Positions 18,064 to 25,847 are shown, numbered from the stretch's first letter. The stretch: DNA of 64,000 nucleotides from Spirosoma sordidisoli (GCF_004138325.1 NZ_SBLB01000003.1:620001-684000); one strand, 5' to 3'. Translations and numbers: made by a program. Notes: generated by a model not told the origin, from the letters alone.

Positions 18064-19767
18064 ATGAGCACCATTCTCGCCCCTCCTTCCTGGATTAAAT
18101 CTTGCTTAAACCTCACTTGTCGCCAGGTTTGCTTCCTGCTAGCCTTCACTTACTGCCTATGTACAGGCCTGAGCGTTTTCGGTCAAGCTCAAACGGTTGA
18201 AGATATCACCAGTGCCCTAAGGCAACCCTTTGATCTTAATCGAGTTTGCGGGGACTCAGTCGTCGAATTAAAGATTCAGTATACGGATGGTTCTCTTCGG
18301 TCTCCCAGGCAAATGACCACGTATTACCGGCAAGTTGGTAACGCCAGTGAATGCCGATTTGTGATCGACCGGGAAGAAGTCAATAATACGTTGGAGCTGA
18401 TAGGGCCAGGTATATCCGTTTTGGAGCTAAAGTACGTTCCTCAATCCTTGACCGGGACCCCAGCGTATTGGTACGCCAAAGCCCGCATAACCGCTACAGG
18501 ACCTGTTACCGTGAGTTGGGAAGATCGAGATATAGTACCAACAAACAGTTGTCCTGGACAGGAGACGAAAACCAAAAAGTATGTGGGTACTTACGCAATA
18601 ATCATCTCGATACCATCCCCTCCCAAGCCCAGTCTGACATCGCTGCACGCGATAGTTAAACGCGGGGAATCAACCACGGTGACTAGCTCGGTTTGCCCCA
18701 ATACAGTAGCTCAGTTGGGCATCTCAGACTTCCCCTATAACCAATCTAGTAACCCCACCAGTTGGGCCTATAGCTGCGATACCCAGGGAAAGCCTCTATT
18801 TCTAAGTAATATAGGATCCGGCAACAGTGACGGCAGCACGTACCGGGTATTTGGCCCTGCCTACCCGCATTATGAGGTTGGGACGGTATTTTATACCCAA
18901 TGCAACGACAACGGATGCCCCGGCGAAGTATCCGATCCTGTAGCGGTAAGTATTCTTGCCAAGGCACCTGAGTGTAACGATGACAAAATGAATGAAATCG
19001 ACACCTACGCCCGGGATGGCCGGGCCGACTATCACCACTTCAGTGTAGAGACAATCGTCTGCAACAAAGCGGATGGGAATACGAATTGCACCAAAGAAAA
19101 GGTATTTGAGTTGATGAAAAGCCGTAAAGACTTTAACGTATTTAAAGCCGACGAGTTTCCCTACGCAACGGGCAATTCTTCGGGTGCCTCACTGGTGGCC
19201 GATGGTTTTCAACTCATTGGATCCGATTTGATATTTAAAATTGACGACACGCCCGTTTCTAATTGTGAGGTAGTCAATTTAGCGGGCCCCTTGAGTATGG
19301 CTGTTAATTTGAAACAGCTATATGATTACAGTAGGGAATATGGGTTCAACAAACCCAGCTACTACGCTGTAGCCAAGCCATTCCAGCCTGAGCAATCGAA
19401 CATTCCGATTGCCAATCCGATTGCTCAGTTCATCGATGAGTCCACCTTTACGATCACGAATTATACCAAGCCTGGCCATGTGTTTTATCCTGGTAAGGTT
19501 GTCCGGTCCGTCATCGAGGATTGTGATCGAATCAAGATTGTTACCATTGGAGTCGGAAGGCATTACCTGGCGGACTTGGGCTATCCGCTTATCGGTATCC
19601 CTCCGGTGCTCAATCCTTTACTCTCCTTTATGCCCGTACAAAACGCGGCTGCCGGTGCTGTTGCACTAGGAAAAAGTATGGGCGAACAGAATGCAACAGC
19701 GGGGCCACGCTTGTTTAAGCGAGTGGATTTTCGGCTACGTGAAGCGTTTACTAATCTACCACGATGA
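18064..19767 (+). CDS. Secreted hypothetical protein, 567 aa
   Basis: The 567-aa product has an N-terminal extension followed by a hydrophobic signal segment (about 22-40, VCFLLAFTYCLCTGLSVFG) with likely cleavage at GQAQ. The mature part is rich in beta strands, Ser/Thr and paired cysteines, which suggests Ig-like folds (about 45-310). The C-terminal half (about 315-567) holds a different domain with NSSGASLVADGF and VTIGVGRHYLADLG, which I do not recognise. Codon use is more AT-rich than in the tail genes. The stop overlaps the next start as ATGA, so the two secreted proteins form an operon, perhaps a cargo (moron) unit of the prophage. Confidence 0.65.
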   Translation: MSTILAPPSWIKSCLNLTCRQVCFLLAFTYCLCTGLSVFGQAQTVEDITSALRQPFDLNRVCGDSVVELKIQYTDGSLRSPRQMTTYYRQVGNASECRFVIDREEVNNTLELIGPGISVLELKYVPQSLTGTPAYWYAKARITATGPVTVSWEDRDIVPTNSCPGQETKTKKYVGTYAIIISIPSPPKPSLTSLHAIVKRGESTTVTSSVCPNTVAQLGISDFPYNQSSNPTSWAYSCDTQGKPLFLSNIGSGNSDGSTYRVFGPAYPHYEVGTVFYTQCNDNGCPGEVSDPVAVSILAKAPECNDDKMNEIDTYARDGRADYHHFSVETIVCNKADGNTNCTKEKVFELMKSRKDFNVFKADEFPYATGNSSGASLVADGFQLIGSDLIFKIDDTPVSNCEVVNLAGPLSMAVNLKQLYDYSREYGFNKPSYYAVAKPFQPEQSNIPIANPIAQFIDESTFTITNYTKPGHVFYPGKVVRSVIEDCDRIKIVTIGVGRHYLADLGYPLIGIPPVLNPLLSFMPVQNAAAGAVALGKSMGEQNATAGPRLFKRVDFRLREAFTNLPR

Positions 19768-20396
19768 ATTGGTTCTTCACACTCCTAATAAGCCTAGCGC
19801 TCGGGATAGGGGCAAACGCTCAGTCAGAACGCTTACTCAACAAGACCTGGTCTTACCGGCAGATCGCTTTAGTCAGCCAGCAGGACACGTTACTTTTGTT
19901 TCATAGCGACTCAGCGAAAAACATATGGTACGTGGGTAGAGTAAGCCTGACGTTTCAGAACAATCATGTGTACACGGGCAGTGATATCACGGGGAGCGCG
20001 CGATCCGGTACGTGGGATACGCCTAATCCGGAGACGCTGGTCGTGGGCCAAGATACCAATCAGATAGCAAGCCTATCGGATGAACTTCTACGTTTACGCG
20101 TTGCAATCCGCTATCAGGATGGGACTAATGTCATAGACGGCACGCTGATTACCGTTTTTTACCCCACTCCGCCTGTCGTTAACGCCTGCGAATCCGTTAA
20201 ATCAGGAAACTGGAATGACTTAGCGATTTGGTCTTGCGGCCACGAGCCAACCATAACCGACGTCGTCATCATTAATATGGATCATGTAGTATCAGTAGCG
20301 CAGTCAACAGCCCAGGCTCAGCGCATAATTTATCAGGGAGGCATTTTAAAGTTTACAATCCCGGAGGCAAAGGTCTTTCTTGGTATAAGCAATTGA
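19764..20396 (+). CDS. Secreted lipocalin-like / surface protein, 210 aa
   Basis: The start overlaps the preceding gene by 4 bases. The 210-aa product has a signal peptide (MNWFFTLLISLALGIGANAQ). Residues about 22-130 look like a small beta-barrel domain with a lipocalin-like opening (LLNKTWSYRQIALVSQQDT). The C-terminus contains a segment common in Bacteroidota surface proteins, SGNWNDLAIWSCGHEPTITD, followed by DHVVSVAQS. Such segments normally start right-handed beta-helix or G8-like domains, yet here the protein ends about 60 residues later. It may be truncated or a minimal version. Confidence 0.6.
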   Translation: MNWFFTLLISLALGIGANAQSERLLNKTWSYRQIALVSQQDTLLLFHSDSAKNIWYVGRVSLTFQNNHVYTGSDITGSARSGTWDTPNPETLVVGQDTNQIASLSDELLRLRVAIRYQDGTNVIDGTLITVFYPTPPVVNACESVKSGNWNDLAIWSCGHEPTITDVVIINMDHVVSVAQSTAQAQRIIYQGGILKFTIPEAKVFLGISN

Positions 20397-20593
20397 TTGC
20401 CTACACATCGTCAAGTAGAAAGAACGCCCGGCAGCTGAAAGCTATGCCTCTTTAGCCAAAAGAACTAAGCAGTTTGAACTGAAGCTAATCTGGCGGCTCT
20501 ATAGACAGCCGATCCCGGCCTCTTAAACTGTCATTCAGTATGCTTTGGCGTAGACATGAACTCATGCGCTTTACCTGCCGTCCAAGCATCTAA

Positions 20594-20627
20594 TAAGACC
20601 GCAGTTCAGGTAAGACCGCAGTTCAGG
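20594..20627. repeat. Tandem duplication of 17 bp
   Basis: TAAGACCGCAGTTCAGG occurs twice back to back without a mismatch. The second copy runs into the 3' end of the small minus-strand gene at 20623. It looks like a recent slippage event. Confidence 0.75.
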
Positions 20628-20808
20628 AATGCGGTGATTCGTCAATGTCTAGTGAAGGCCCCGTTACCTTCGGTGAAGCCAACTCATGGAGTTTTTCGAA
20701 TCCTGGATAATCAGCAGGTAGCTCGTAGGCTGTACGGATACGTTCCACGTAGCGCGCGAAAAGTTCGTCAAAATGAGGCTGGGTGGGCATAGCGAATTGA
20801 CTTTTCAC
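20623..20808 (-). CDS. Small hypothetical protein, 61 aa or less
   Basis: Read from GTG at 20808 (or an in-frame ATG at 20790), the product is acidic and helical, with phrases such as FDELFARYVERIRTAYELPA. The composition looks more protein-like than the overlapping plus-strand frame. An exact TAnnTTTG element lies about 40 bases upstream on the same strand. I do not recognise the family. Confidence 0.4.
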   Translation of the reverse strand: MKSQFAMPTQPHFDELFARYVERIRTAYELPADYPGFEKLHELASPKVTGPSLDIDESPHS

Positions 20809-21004
20809 GGACGTTGAGTAAAAAAATAGGAGAGACTCACATAACCTACAAAAATAGGCTAAATCTATAGACTATTATTGATTATACTACTTTTTTATAT
20901 CACTTTCCTGTAACTAATATTATCTATAATTAATAGTTTATATGTATACTATTAATTTACCTTTATTGTAATTCTATAACTCTTTACATCATATACATAT
21001 CCTA
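20809..21004. promoter_or_regulatory. AT-rich divergent promoter island
   Basis: These roughly 200 bases are far more AT-rich than their surroundings and contain long A/T runs. On the minus strand, TATTTTTG (20849-20856) matches TAnnTTTG and points at the 61-aa gene. On the plus strand, TACCTTTA (20958-20965) is a 7-of-8 match 39 bases before the ATG at 21005. The composition resembles horizontally acquired regulatory DNA that is open to nucleoid-protein silencing. Confidence 0.5.
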
Positions 21005-21544
21005 ATGGCTGCACCTGCGTCATCGTTCATCTGGCAAGACCAGCAATACGCCATTCCGTTTGGCGTCATGCATTCGCGAGCGATTCGTAACCAGCAGGGA
21101 GAGCTCGTCAATTTTGAGGTGTGCTCCTTCAACCATTTTGCCGCCCTTGACCTGCCTGCTTTGCAGAACTGGTACGAGGGAGCCACTTTTTGGGAGTTAT
21201 TTCGGGAAGACGCCCGGCAGGGTTTATTTCTAGCCTACGACCGCGTTCTCGCGTCAGGTGTAGCCCATGAAGATATTTATCATTCACCAACGACTGACCA
21301 GGACTACTACTCCCTGCTAAAGCCTTGGCATGATGGAGTGTTGGCCATTGGATTAGCTCTGGACCGCCTAGACCAGCTTGATGAGCAAGGACCTCTCGCA
21401 CCTGTTCGGCAGCCTGTTCCCCCACTCCCACCTTTGAGCCCCCCATTAGTTCAACCCGAATTGAAGGTCACTTTCCTGACTCAACAGCTGAACGCTTGTC
21501 AGCGGGTTGTTCACAGGTACTGCCAGACTTTATTCAGTACGTGA
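21005..21544 (+). CDS. Solitary PAS-domain-like protein, 179 aa
   Basis: Residues about 15-118 resemble the PAS domains that begin sensor kinases of this group. The order is AIRNQQGELVNFEV, then a helix, TFWELFREDARQGLFLAYDRVLASG, and a strand ending DGVLAIGLALDRLDQL. The remaining 60 residues form a Pro-rich linker and a short helix with no kinase or GGDEF output domain. Length and content suggest either a detached PAS sensor or a gene truncated by recombination. It follows the AT-rich promoter island. No partner gene is evident. Confidence 0.5.
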   Translation: MAAPASSFIWQDQQYAIPFGVMHSRAIRNQQGELVNFEVCSFNHFAALDLPALQNWYEGATFWELFREDARQGLFLAYDRVLASGVAHEDIYHSPTTDQDYYSLLKPWHDGVLAIGLALDRLDQLDEQGPLAPVRQPVPPLPPLSPPLVQPELKVTFLTQQLNACQRVVHRYCQTLFST

Positions 21545-21630
21545 TTACCCATCGTACCCGTCAATCTGTACGAATGGTTGATTGTTGATTTATGCCCCCT
21601 GCCAATACAGTTATAATCATTTAGATAGAC

Positions 21631-21933
21631 ATGACCACCTCGGCCGAACAACTTATTCTTAATCTACAGGAAATTATTGCCCTTAGGCAGGTCAATCTGA
21701 TCCGGATCTACCGTGTCGACTCGTCACTCCCAGCAGGTTCAGTAGCGCTCTACCAGCAGAGTACCACCTGGGCATTTGGCCATAAATTTATTAAACTCGG
21801 GCAAACAATTTACCCAATCCAGCAGGTGCTGGCCTTTTACCACACGGACAAAGTTCTCTCACTCTATATTCACAGTTTTGTCCCCCGTTCAAACGCTAGC
21901 GTGTTCGCCTATAAGGCAAGCACAAAAGAGTGA
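21631..21933 (+). CDS. Small hypothetical protein, 100 aa
   Basis: The ATG at 21631 is preceded by an A-rich leader. The product has an N-terminal helix (AEQLILNLQEIIALRQVNLI) and a predicted beta C-terminus (LSLYIHSFVPRSNASVFAYK). It has no signal peptide or recognised domain. It lies in a series of small, same-strand orphan genes. Confidence 0.5.
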   Translation: MTTSAEQLILNLQEIIALRQVNLIRIYRVDSSLPAGSVALYQQSTTWAFGHKFIKLGQTIYPIQQVLAFYHTDKVLSLYIHSFVPRSNASVFAYKASTKE

Positions 21934-22045
21934 AACAAGCTTTGTCTCAGGGAACCGGATATCTTATATGGAATAATTTCAACGTGTAGTTGTTTGCGGT
22001 TCAAGTTATTAAGCCATCTTTGAGAGCGCCCTTCTCTCTTTGCCT

Positions 22046-22279
22046 ATGGATGAGCTCTCAACTAATCAGGCTGATGCCCCCTTCGGCTACCCATTACGAA
22101 TTTACTCTTTAATCAATCAGCATGATCCGTCCGCTCCTGACCTTGAAAATCTAAACGATGCGATTGTAACGCACCACGAGGACATTGCTTCGTTACTGCG
22201 CGTCTGGCATAAACACGGTACGGAGCCGGGCATCATCCTATTCAAAGGGCCAACCACCGACGGAACCGGAACGAGATAG
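22046..22279 (+). CDS. Small acidic hypothetical protein, 77 aa
   Basis: The ATG at 22046 is preferred to a TTG at 22040. The product starts MDELSTNQAD, contains a helical segment (DLENLNDAIVTHHEDIASLL), and ends soon after GIILFKGPTTDGTGTR. A second frame that overlaps its stop continues with a protein-like hydrophobic segment (see 22300), so the gene may be frameshifted near its 3' end. Confidence 0.45.
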   Translation: MDELSTNQADAPFGYPLRIYSLINQHDPSAPDLENLNDAIVTHHEDIASLLRVWHKHGTEPGIILFKGPTTDGTGTR

Positions 22280-22299
22280 GGCCGGCCCAATTTGAGGCA

Positions 22300-22398
22300 G
22301 TGCCGCGTCTACAAGTTGCCCTGGCCATCTTGGGAAGTTTCGCAGCCATTAATCACTTGTTTCCGTGGAAAATTGGCCAGGCTTCCGCGTCAAACTAA
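22300..22398 (+). pseudogene. Protein-like frame just downstream of the 77-aa gene, possible frameshifted 3' part
   Basis: In the +1-type frame relative to the upstream gene, the sequence reads VPRLQVALAILGSFAAINHL and stops at TAA 22396-22398. The frame is open upstream through the stop codon of the 77-aa gene but has no ATG, only GTG at 22300. It could be the lost tail of that gene or an independent 32-aa peptide. Confidence 0.25.
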
Positions 22399-22488
22399 CC
22401 AAAATATATACTACTGGAAAGCAGCCTGTTGCTAAAACAGATTTGTTGTTATTCCCTGGTCAGTTCTTAGCTAAATACAGAGCTCTCA

Positions 22489-22674
22489 ATGGATGAATTG
22501 ACCAGGCCTATCGTCCTTTTTACTACTTTTGCCCTGCTAAGTTCATTATTACCACGGGGTAGCACCGTCCAGTTAGTGGGCGGTGCTGCACCCCCGTTCC
22601 TGTATTGTAATGATGCAGGTAGTTTGACCCCTTGGTATGAACTTAGCAGCGGGACAGGCAGCACCGCCCGTTGA
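22489..22674 (+). CDS. Small hypothetical protein, 61 aa
   Basis: The ATG at 22489 opens a 61-aa frame starting MDELTRPIVLFTTFALLSSL, which has a hydrophobic N-terminus like a weak signal or membrane segment. The remainder is Gly/Ser rich. Its start context resembles that of the gene at 22046 (both begin MDEL). No function can be proposed. Confidence 0.35.
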   Translation: MDELTRPIVLFTTFALLSSLLPRGSTVQLVGGAAPPFLYCNDAGSLTPWYELSSGTGSTAR

Positions 22675-22682
22675 CTGCCGGT
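22659..22682 (+). repeat. 24-bp dispersed repeat, copy 1
   Basis: CAGCACCGCC, then Y, GTTGACTGC, Y and GGT are shared with bases 28956-28979 in the same orientation, 22 of 24 identical. This copy spans the end of the 61-aa gene. The other copy lies outside the prophage, downstream of the umuC relic. Confidence 0.5.
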
Positions 22683-22697
22683 AGCCTACTTTACTTC

Positions 22698-22847
22698 ATG
22701 CCAAGACTCTCCCTGGCCGAGCGCACCCGTCGGCGCGTCGAACTACTCCAGCAAAAGAAACTATTTCTGGAAGTTAAAATCAGACAGCTCCAAAAAGGGC
22801 TTGACGAAATTAGTGGGGAACTAACCCGTCTGACGGTTTTAGACTGA
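22698..22847 (+). CDS. Small basic coiled-coil protein, 49 aa
   Basis: The ATG at 22698 opens a 49-codon frame ending TGA at 22845-22847. The product is one amphipathic helix rich in Arg, Lys, Leu and Gln (ERTRRRVELLQQKKLFLEVK), typical of a short coiled coil or nucleic-acid-binding helix. A strong hairpin follows immediately after the stop. Confidence 0.5.
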   Translation: MPRLSLAERTRRRVELLQQKKLFLEVKIRQLQKGLDEISGELTRLTVLD

Positions 22848-22885
22848 CATTCCGGTACGGCTTCAGTTTGAGCCGTACCGGAATG
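22848..22885. terminator. Convergent hairpin between plus and minus operons
   Basis: CATTCCGGTACGGCT pairs perfectly with AGCCGTACCGGAATG across an 8-base loop. It lies directly behind the plus-strand gene ending at 22847 and covers the last codons of the minus-strand gene ending at 22863. There is no U-run, so it may stop transcription only weakly or act with Rho. Confidence 0.55.
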
Positions 22886-23228
22886 TGATAACTGGTACGC
22901 TTTCCAGTAGCGGGATTTGGTAGTTGATCAGCGCCTGGTCCAGCTTACCCAGCAGCAGCTGCTGCCAGCCCATCAGCACCGAATGCTGCATTTCCTGATG
23001 CAAAGCCTTAGCCACCGGAAGGGACAGATTCAGTTTGAACTCCTTGCCGGCAGTGCGCTGCCCCCAGGCCAGCAGCTGATGTGGTCGCCACTTCCCGAGA
23101 TACTGCTCGAGCACCAGACCCGACAGCTGCTGATTCCTGATCGGCAGGCGGCTCTGCATGTCCACCACACCCCGGACAAACAGGATCAGCGCCTTGAACT
23201 CGTTGGGGGTCAGCTTCAGTGAGATCAT
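22863..23228 (-). CDS. Hypothetical helical protein, 121 aa
   Basis: The start is taken at the ATG 23228 (MISLKLTPNEFKAL), 2 bases after the stop of the upstream gene. The longer frame from 23327 overlaps that gene and begins with implausible sequence. The product is mostly helical and Gln/Leu rich (MQHSVLMGWQQLLLGKLDQA), without membrane segments. It is the last gene of the leftward small-gene operon, and its 3' end is part of the hairpin at 22848-22885. Function unknown. Confidence 0.6.
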   Translation of the reverse strand: MISLKLTPNEFKALILFVRGVVDMQSRLPIRNQQLSGLVLEQYLGKWRPHQLLAWGQRTAGKEFKLNLSLPVAKALHQEMQHSVLMGWQQLLLGKLDQALINYQIPLLESVPVITFRYGSN

Positions 23229-23230
23229 GG

Positions 23231-23404
23231 CTAAACAGCAATAGCAGTGATGGTATCGTAGACTTTGCCAGCCGCGTGCAGATCCACGCCGGCCAGCTGC
23301 TCGGCAGTATATCGGTTTGCGGCCCAAATAGTCAGACGGATAACGAAACGGTCACCCAGCCAGACGGCAACGGTATAGGGGATGGTATGCAATGGTGTGT
23401 TCAT
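23231..23404 (-). CDS. Small hypothetical protein, 57 aa
   Basis: The ATG at 23404 opens a 57-codon frame ending at 23231, 2 bases before the next start, which indicates translational coupling. The product begins MNTPLHTIPYTVAVWLGDRF and has balanced coding composition. It has no recognised domain. It lies 18 bases downstream of the 242-aa gene. Confidence 0.55.
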   Translation of the reverse strand: MNTPLHTIPYTVAVWLGDRFVIRLTIWAANRYTAEQLAGVDLHAAGKVYDTITAIAV

Positions 23405-23422
23405 GAGCGTTGTGATCAGAGA

Positions 23423-24151
23423 TCAACGATTCGATTTGTGCTTGGTGAGCAGATTAGTCAAGCTATTCTGAGCCCGCTCGGCCTCTTCGTACGTCGTTGC
23501 TGTATGTACCTGGTGAGCGAGTGCGTCGGTTATCATATCCGTCACTTCATTCTCGAACAGTTCAGGTTGATACTCTGCGTGCCGGTAGTACCATCCCCGC
23601 ATGCAGATCTCGGAGTATTTTTCTGATCGACTGCGGCAGAAAACCCGCAGCTCATCGAGCGTAGCAAAGTGATGCTTGGTGTGGTCCAGCTCTTGCATGT
23701 ACACGGGCTGCCGCACATTCTTGCGCCGATCCTCCAGGGGCGGCATGGTGCCAGTCCTTACGTAGTGATTGAAGTAGTTATCCAGATACTCGGTGATGAC
23801 GGCCGTATCCTTGACCCAGCCATGCGCCCGGTACTGGTTACTGTAAATCTCCAGCACTTTCGTATGCAGCTCCTTGGGCAGGCCTGGCACTTGCTCGTAG
23901 ATCACCATAGCGTCACAGCGCGATAAATAGGGCAACAGCGGGTTAATCAGCTTGCGGTACAGGAGCAGCACCTTGTTGGGGTTTTCGAAGCCCATGCCCT
24001 TGCTGTAGCCATCCATCAGGCTGATGCGGTTGCGGGCATTTCCCGGGGTTAAGTACAGCTCCCAGCGAAAAGTGCTGTTAATTGGATCAGCTTCAAATTT
24101 GGGCGTACCGGTATTGGGCTTACGGTTGTAGGCGGCTGGTTGCATTGTCAT
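23423..24151 (-). CDS. Hypothetical phage protein, 242 aa
   Basis: The 242-aa soluble protein starts at ATG 24151, and an in-frame ATG two codons on is an alternative. It is rich in Tyr, Arg and acidic residues. An N-terminal beta-like segment (FRWELYLTPGNARNRISLMD) precedes a long helical region (ALAHQVHTATTYEEAERAQN near the end). It has no signal peptide and no catalytic motif that I recognise. Its upstream region holds several GTTAAC palindromes that may control it. A replication or regulatory role in the element is possible but unproven. Confidence 0.6.
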   Translation of the reverse strand: MTMQPAAYNRKPNTGTPKFEADPINSTFRWELYLTPGNARNRISLMDGYSKGMGFENPNKVLLLYRKLINPLLPYLSRCDAMVIYEQVPGLPKELHTKVLEIYSNQYRAHGWVKDTAVITEYLDNYFNHYVRTGTMPPLEDRRKNVRQPVYMQELDHTKHHFATLDELRVFCRSRSEKYSEICMRGWYYRHAEYQPELFENEVTDMITDALAHQVHTATTYEEAERAQNSLTNLLTKHKSNR

Positions 24152-24262
24152 GGTTTTCGGTAATCACAGGCGCCCATCTGGCGCGATTAGAGAGACTAGG
24201 TTATACTGGGCTGAGTGAGTGAGGCCCGACTCATTTTCGATTTTTTTTCGCGCCCTAACTAA

Positions 24263-24326
24263 GTTAACTTCAGTACAGGTTAACTACAATTGACAACGTT
24301 AGAACCTAAGAATAACCGTTGTTAAC
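24263..24326. promoter_or_regulatory. Cluster of GTTAAC palindromes upstream of the 242-aa gene
   Basis: GTTAAC occurs at 24263-24268, 24279-24284 and 24321-24326, with a further copy at 24552-24557. The first two are spaced 16 bp start to start. ACAACGTTAGAAC lies between them and the third copy. The spacing suits binding of a dimeric regulator on the promoter side of the leftward 242-aa gene, whose start is about 110 bases away. Confidence 0.35.
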
Positions 24327-24439
24327 TTTTCTTATATAGCTATCCTAACCGAATAACTGCAAAGTCGGTGGCAAAAAAACGCTGCTTGCGCAACTGGCAT
24401 AGAGATACCGTTTACCCCTATACGCACTAGCCTTGGGGT

Positions 24440-24681
24440 AGTATTATAGCAATACTGCATTCCGAAATCGCGAGCTTCGGACGGGTAATGCTGGAGGCAA
24501 TATGGTTAGGGGAATTAAGGGGGCGTGTACGGGTGAAGCATGGTCCTGTGTGTTAACGGGTTAGTTTTACCGTGGAGCAGAGAAGGAACACCGGAGCCAG
24601 CGGCTCCGGTGTTCACTCGTTCTATCCACACCATTACTTACCTCTACCTCTTGAGGTAAGCATACCAGTCCCCGGAGGGAC
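24440..24681. repeat. Series of five perfect hairpins
   Basis: Perfect stems are AGTATT/AATACT (24440-24456), TCCGAA/TTCGGA (24461-24481), a 13-bp stem with a 3-base loop starting GAACACCGGAGCC (24586-24614), CTTACCTC/GAGGTAAG (24637-24660) and GTCCC/GGGAC (24668-24681). None is followed by a U-run, so they are not simple terminators. Confidence 0.6.
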
Positions 24682-24688
24682 AAGTAGT

Positions 24689-24756
24689 TGAAACGCCGGA
24701 TTCGAACCGCTTGCGCAGGGCAGGTCCTACGCAGTCACCCCTGTGACCTCGTTCCA
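24689..24756 (-). ncRNA. tRNA-like cloverleaf, possible tRNA relic or structured RNA
   Basis: Read on the minus strand, 68 bases fold with tRNA spacing. The acceptor-like stem is TGGAACG/CGTTTCA (7 bp, one G-U). After 2 bases comes a D-arm-like stem GTCAC/GTGAC (4-base loop). One base later, an anticodon-arm-like stem GCGTAGG/CCTGCGC carries a 6-base loop. After 2 bases, a T-arm-like hairpin with the canonical loop TTCGAAT joins straight to the acceptor. The D-loop lacks the GG pair, the anticodon loop is not 7 bases, and the T stem has only three good pairs. A functional tRNA is therefore unlikely. Confidence 0.3.
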
Positions 24757-24972
24757 GGAAAAATTTACCTTTCCGTAGCGGGGAGCAAACGAAACACGCA
24801 ACATGCCCCTGCCTAGCGAACTATCTTACTATGTACGTTCAACTGTACGCAGACATAAACACTAACCAATCAATCACATACAATTCGGAATATGGCTGGG
24901 TTATATCTGTCTGCAGGGATGTCAACAGCACGCTTTAAATTGGCCACCCGGAAGCCAGGTGGCCAATCCGAA

Positions 24973-25203
24973 TTACGTCTGTGATGAACCCAATAATATC
25001 TGCACCGGCTTAGTCGGTTCTGGTTGCTGCTGGAGGAGTCGGTCGACTATAACCTCCGCCTTTTTCGATTCGGACAGGGCCGTAGAGGTCCTACTCCTGA
25101 AATATTTTGTCTGAGCCTGGCGCATGAGACGCGTCGCCTTGACTAGCTCTGCGAGAGCCCGGCCTAGCGCGGCCCGGTCCTCAAGCTGTTGCTGTACCTC
25201 CAT
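24973..25203 (-). CDS. Small coiled-coil protein, 76 aa
   Basis: The ATG at 25203 lies inside the 3' end of the upstream gene (23-base overlap). The product is a charged, Gln-rich helix (QQQLEDRAALGRALAELVKA) followed by a basic segment with KYFRSRTSTAL and a Pro-containing tail. A coiled coil is likely. No function is recognised. Confidence 0.55.
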   Translation of the reverse strand: MEVQQQLEDRAALGRALAELVKATRLMRQAQTKYFRSRTSTALSESKKAEVIVDRLLQQQPEPTKPVQILLGSSQT

Positions 25204-25573
25204 AAAATGTAGTGGTTTGAGATGCGGAAGCCCGCAAGTGAATTATAGCCACGTATGGGCTAATGATGGCGTGGGTGCCGGCCAGCAGGCTACTGACCAT
25301 GTAAGCGACGCAGGCTACTTCGCGGGCCGACTCGGGCTTGATATACTGATCAGCCATGCCGAACAACGTTTTTAGCAGCAGGCTCTCGTGAAGCGGCTCC
25401 GTGTCGCCCGAGACATGAGCCTGTTGCAGCAAGCGGGTGACGTGCAAACTAAAGGCGTCAGATAGCTGATTGAAACGATCCTTAAATTCAGGCCCCAATC
25501 TGAAATGGTCGAGAATTATTTCCTGCTTACCTGGCTCCAGCAGGCTAGCCATGTTGTCGAAGTCAAGCTGCAT
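25181..25573 (-). CDS. Hypothetical helical protein, 130 aa
   Basis: The ATG at 25573 overlaps the upstream gene by 11 bases. The product is predominantly helical, with an N-terminal acidic part (MQLDFDNMASLLEPGKQEII) and a more hydrophobic region around EVACVAYMVSSLLAGTHAII that could pack in a core or touch the membrane. It belongs to the tightly packed leftward operon. Function unknown. Confidence 0.55.
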   Translation of the reverse strand: MQLDFDNMASLLEPGKQEIILDHFRLGPEFKDRFNQLSDAFSLHVTRLLQQAHVSGDTEPLHESLLLKTLFGMADQYIKPESAREVACVAYMVSSLLAGTHAIISPYVAIIHLRASASQTTTFYGGTATA

Positions 25574-25847
25574 GGATGCCGATCTTTATAGCGGTGGACA
25601 TCGCCGGGTAGAAGGAATTCCAGACCTGAAACCGTTTCAGGCGAATCGCGCGCAGCTTTTGAGTAAGTAGCTGGTGAGCGATCTGACTCGGCTGGAGTCG
25701 CTGCTTCCAGCGTTGGTACTGGTCGGTCGCCTGATCGAGCTGATCAATAAGCTGCCAGCGCTCAGCTTTAGTGAGCCCCTGGTGGGCGGTCTCCAGTAGG
25801 TGATCGACCTGGTGGGCGACGAAGAAGTCGGCGAGGTTATTATACAT
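25563..25847 (-). CDS. Hypothetical helical protein, 94 aa
   Basis: The gene starts at ATG 25847, overlapping the small membrane-protein gene upstream by 8 bases. The 94-aa product is helical, Gln/Leu/His rich (LTKAERWQLIDQLDQATDQY) and basic toward the C-terminus. No motif is recognised. Confidence 0.55.
   Translation of the reverse strand: MYNNLADFFVAHQVDHLLETAHQGLTKAERWQLIDQLDQATDQYQRWKQRLQPSQIAHQLLTQKLRAIRLKRFQVWNSFYPAMSTAIKIGIHAA

Larger units (their letters stand above)
24152..24972. other. ORF-free, hairpin-dense region between two leftward gene blocks
   Basis: No convincing coding frame exists on either strand in these 820 bases, unusual for compact phage DNA. The left part has GTTAAC palindromes. 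The right part has at least five perfect hairpins and a tRNA-like fold, listed separately. A structured RNA, operator region, origin or recombination site are the alternatives. Confidence 0.55.

Noticed and set aside
20556..20792. 78-aa plus-strand frame near the 17-bp tandem repeat
   Set aside because: It includes the tandem repeat and overlaps the better-looking minus-strand gene with a consensus promoter.
24689..24756. Functional tRNA gene
   Set aside because: The D loop, anticodon loop and T stem do not meet tRNA requirements, so only a tRNA-like fold is reported.
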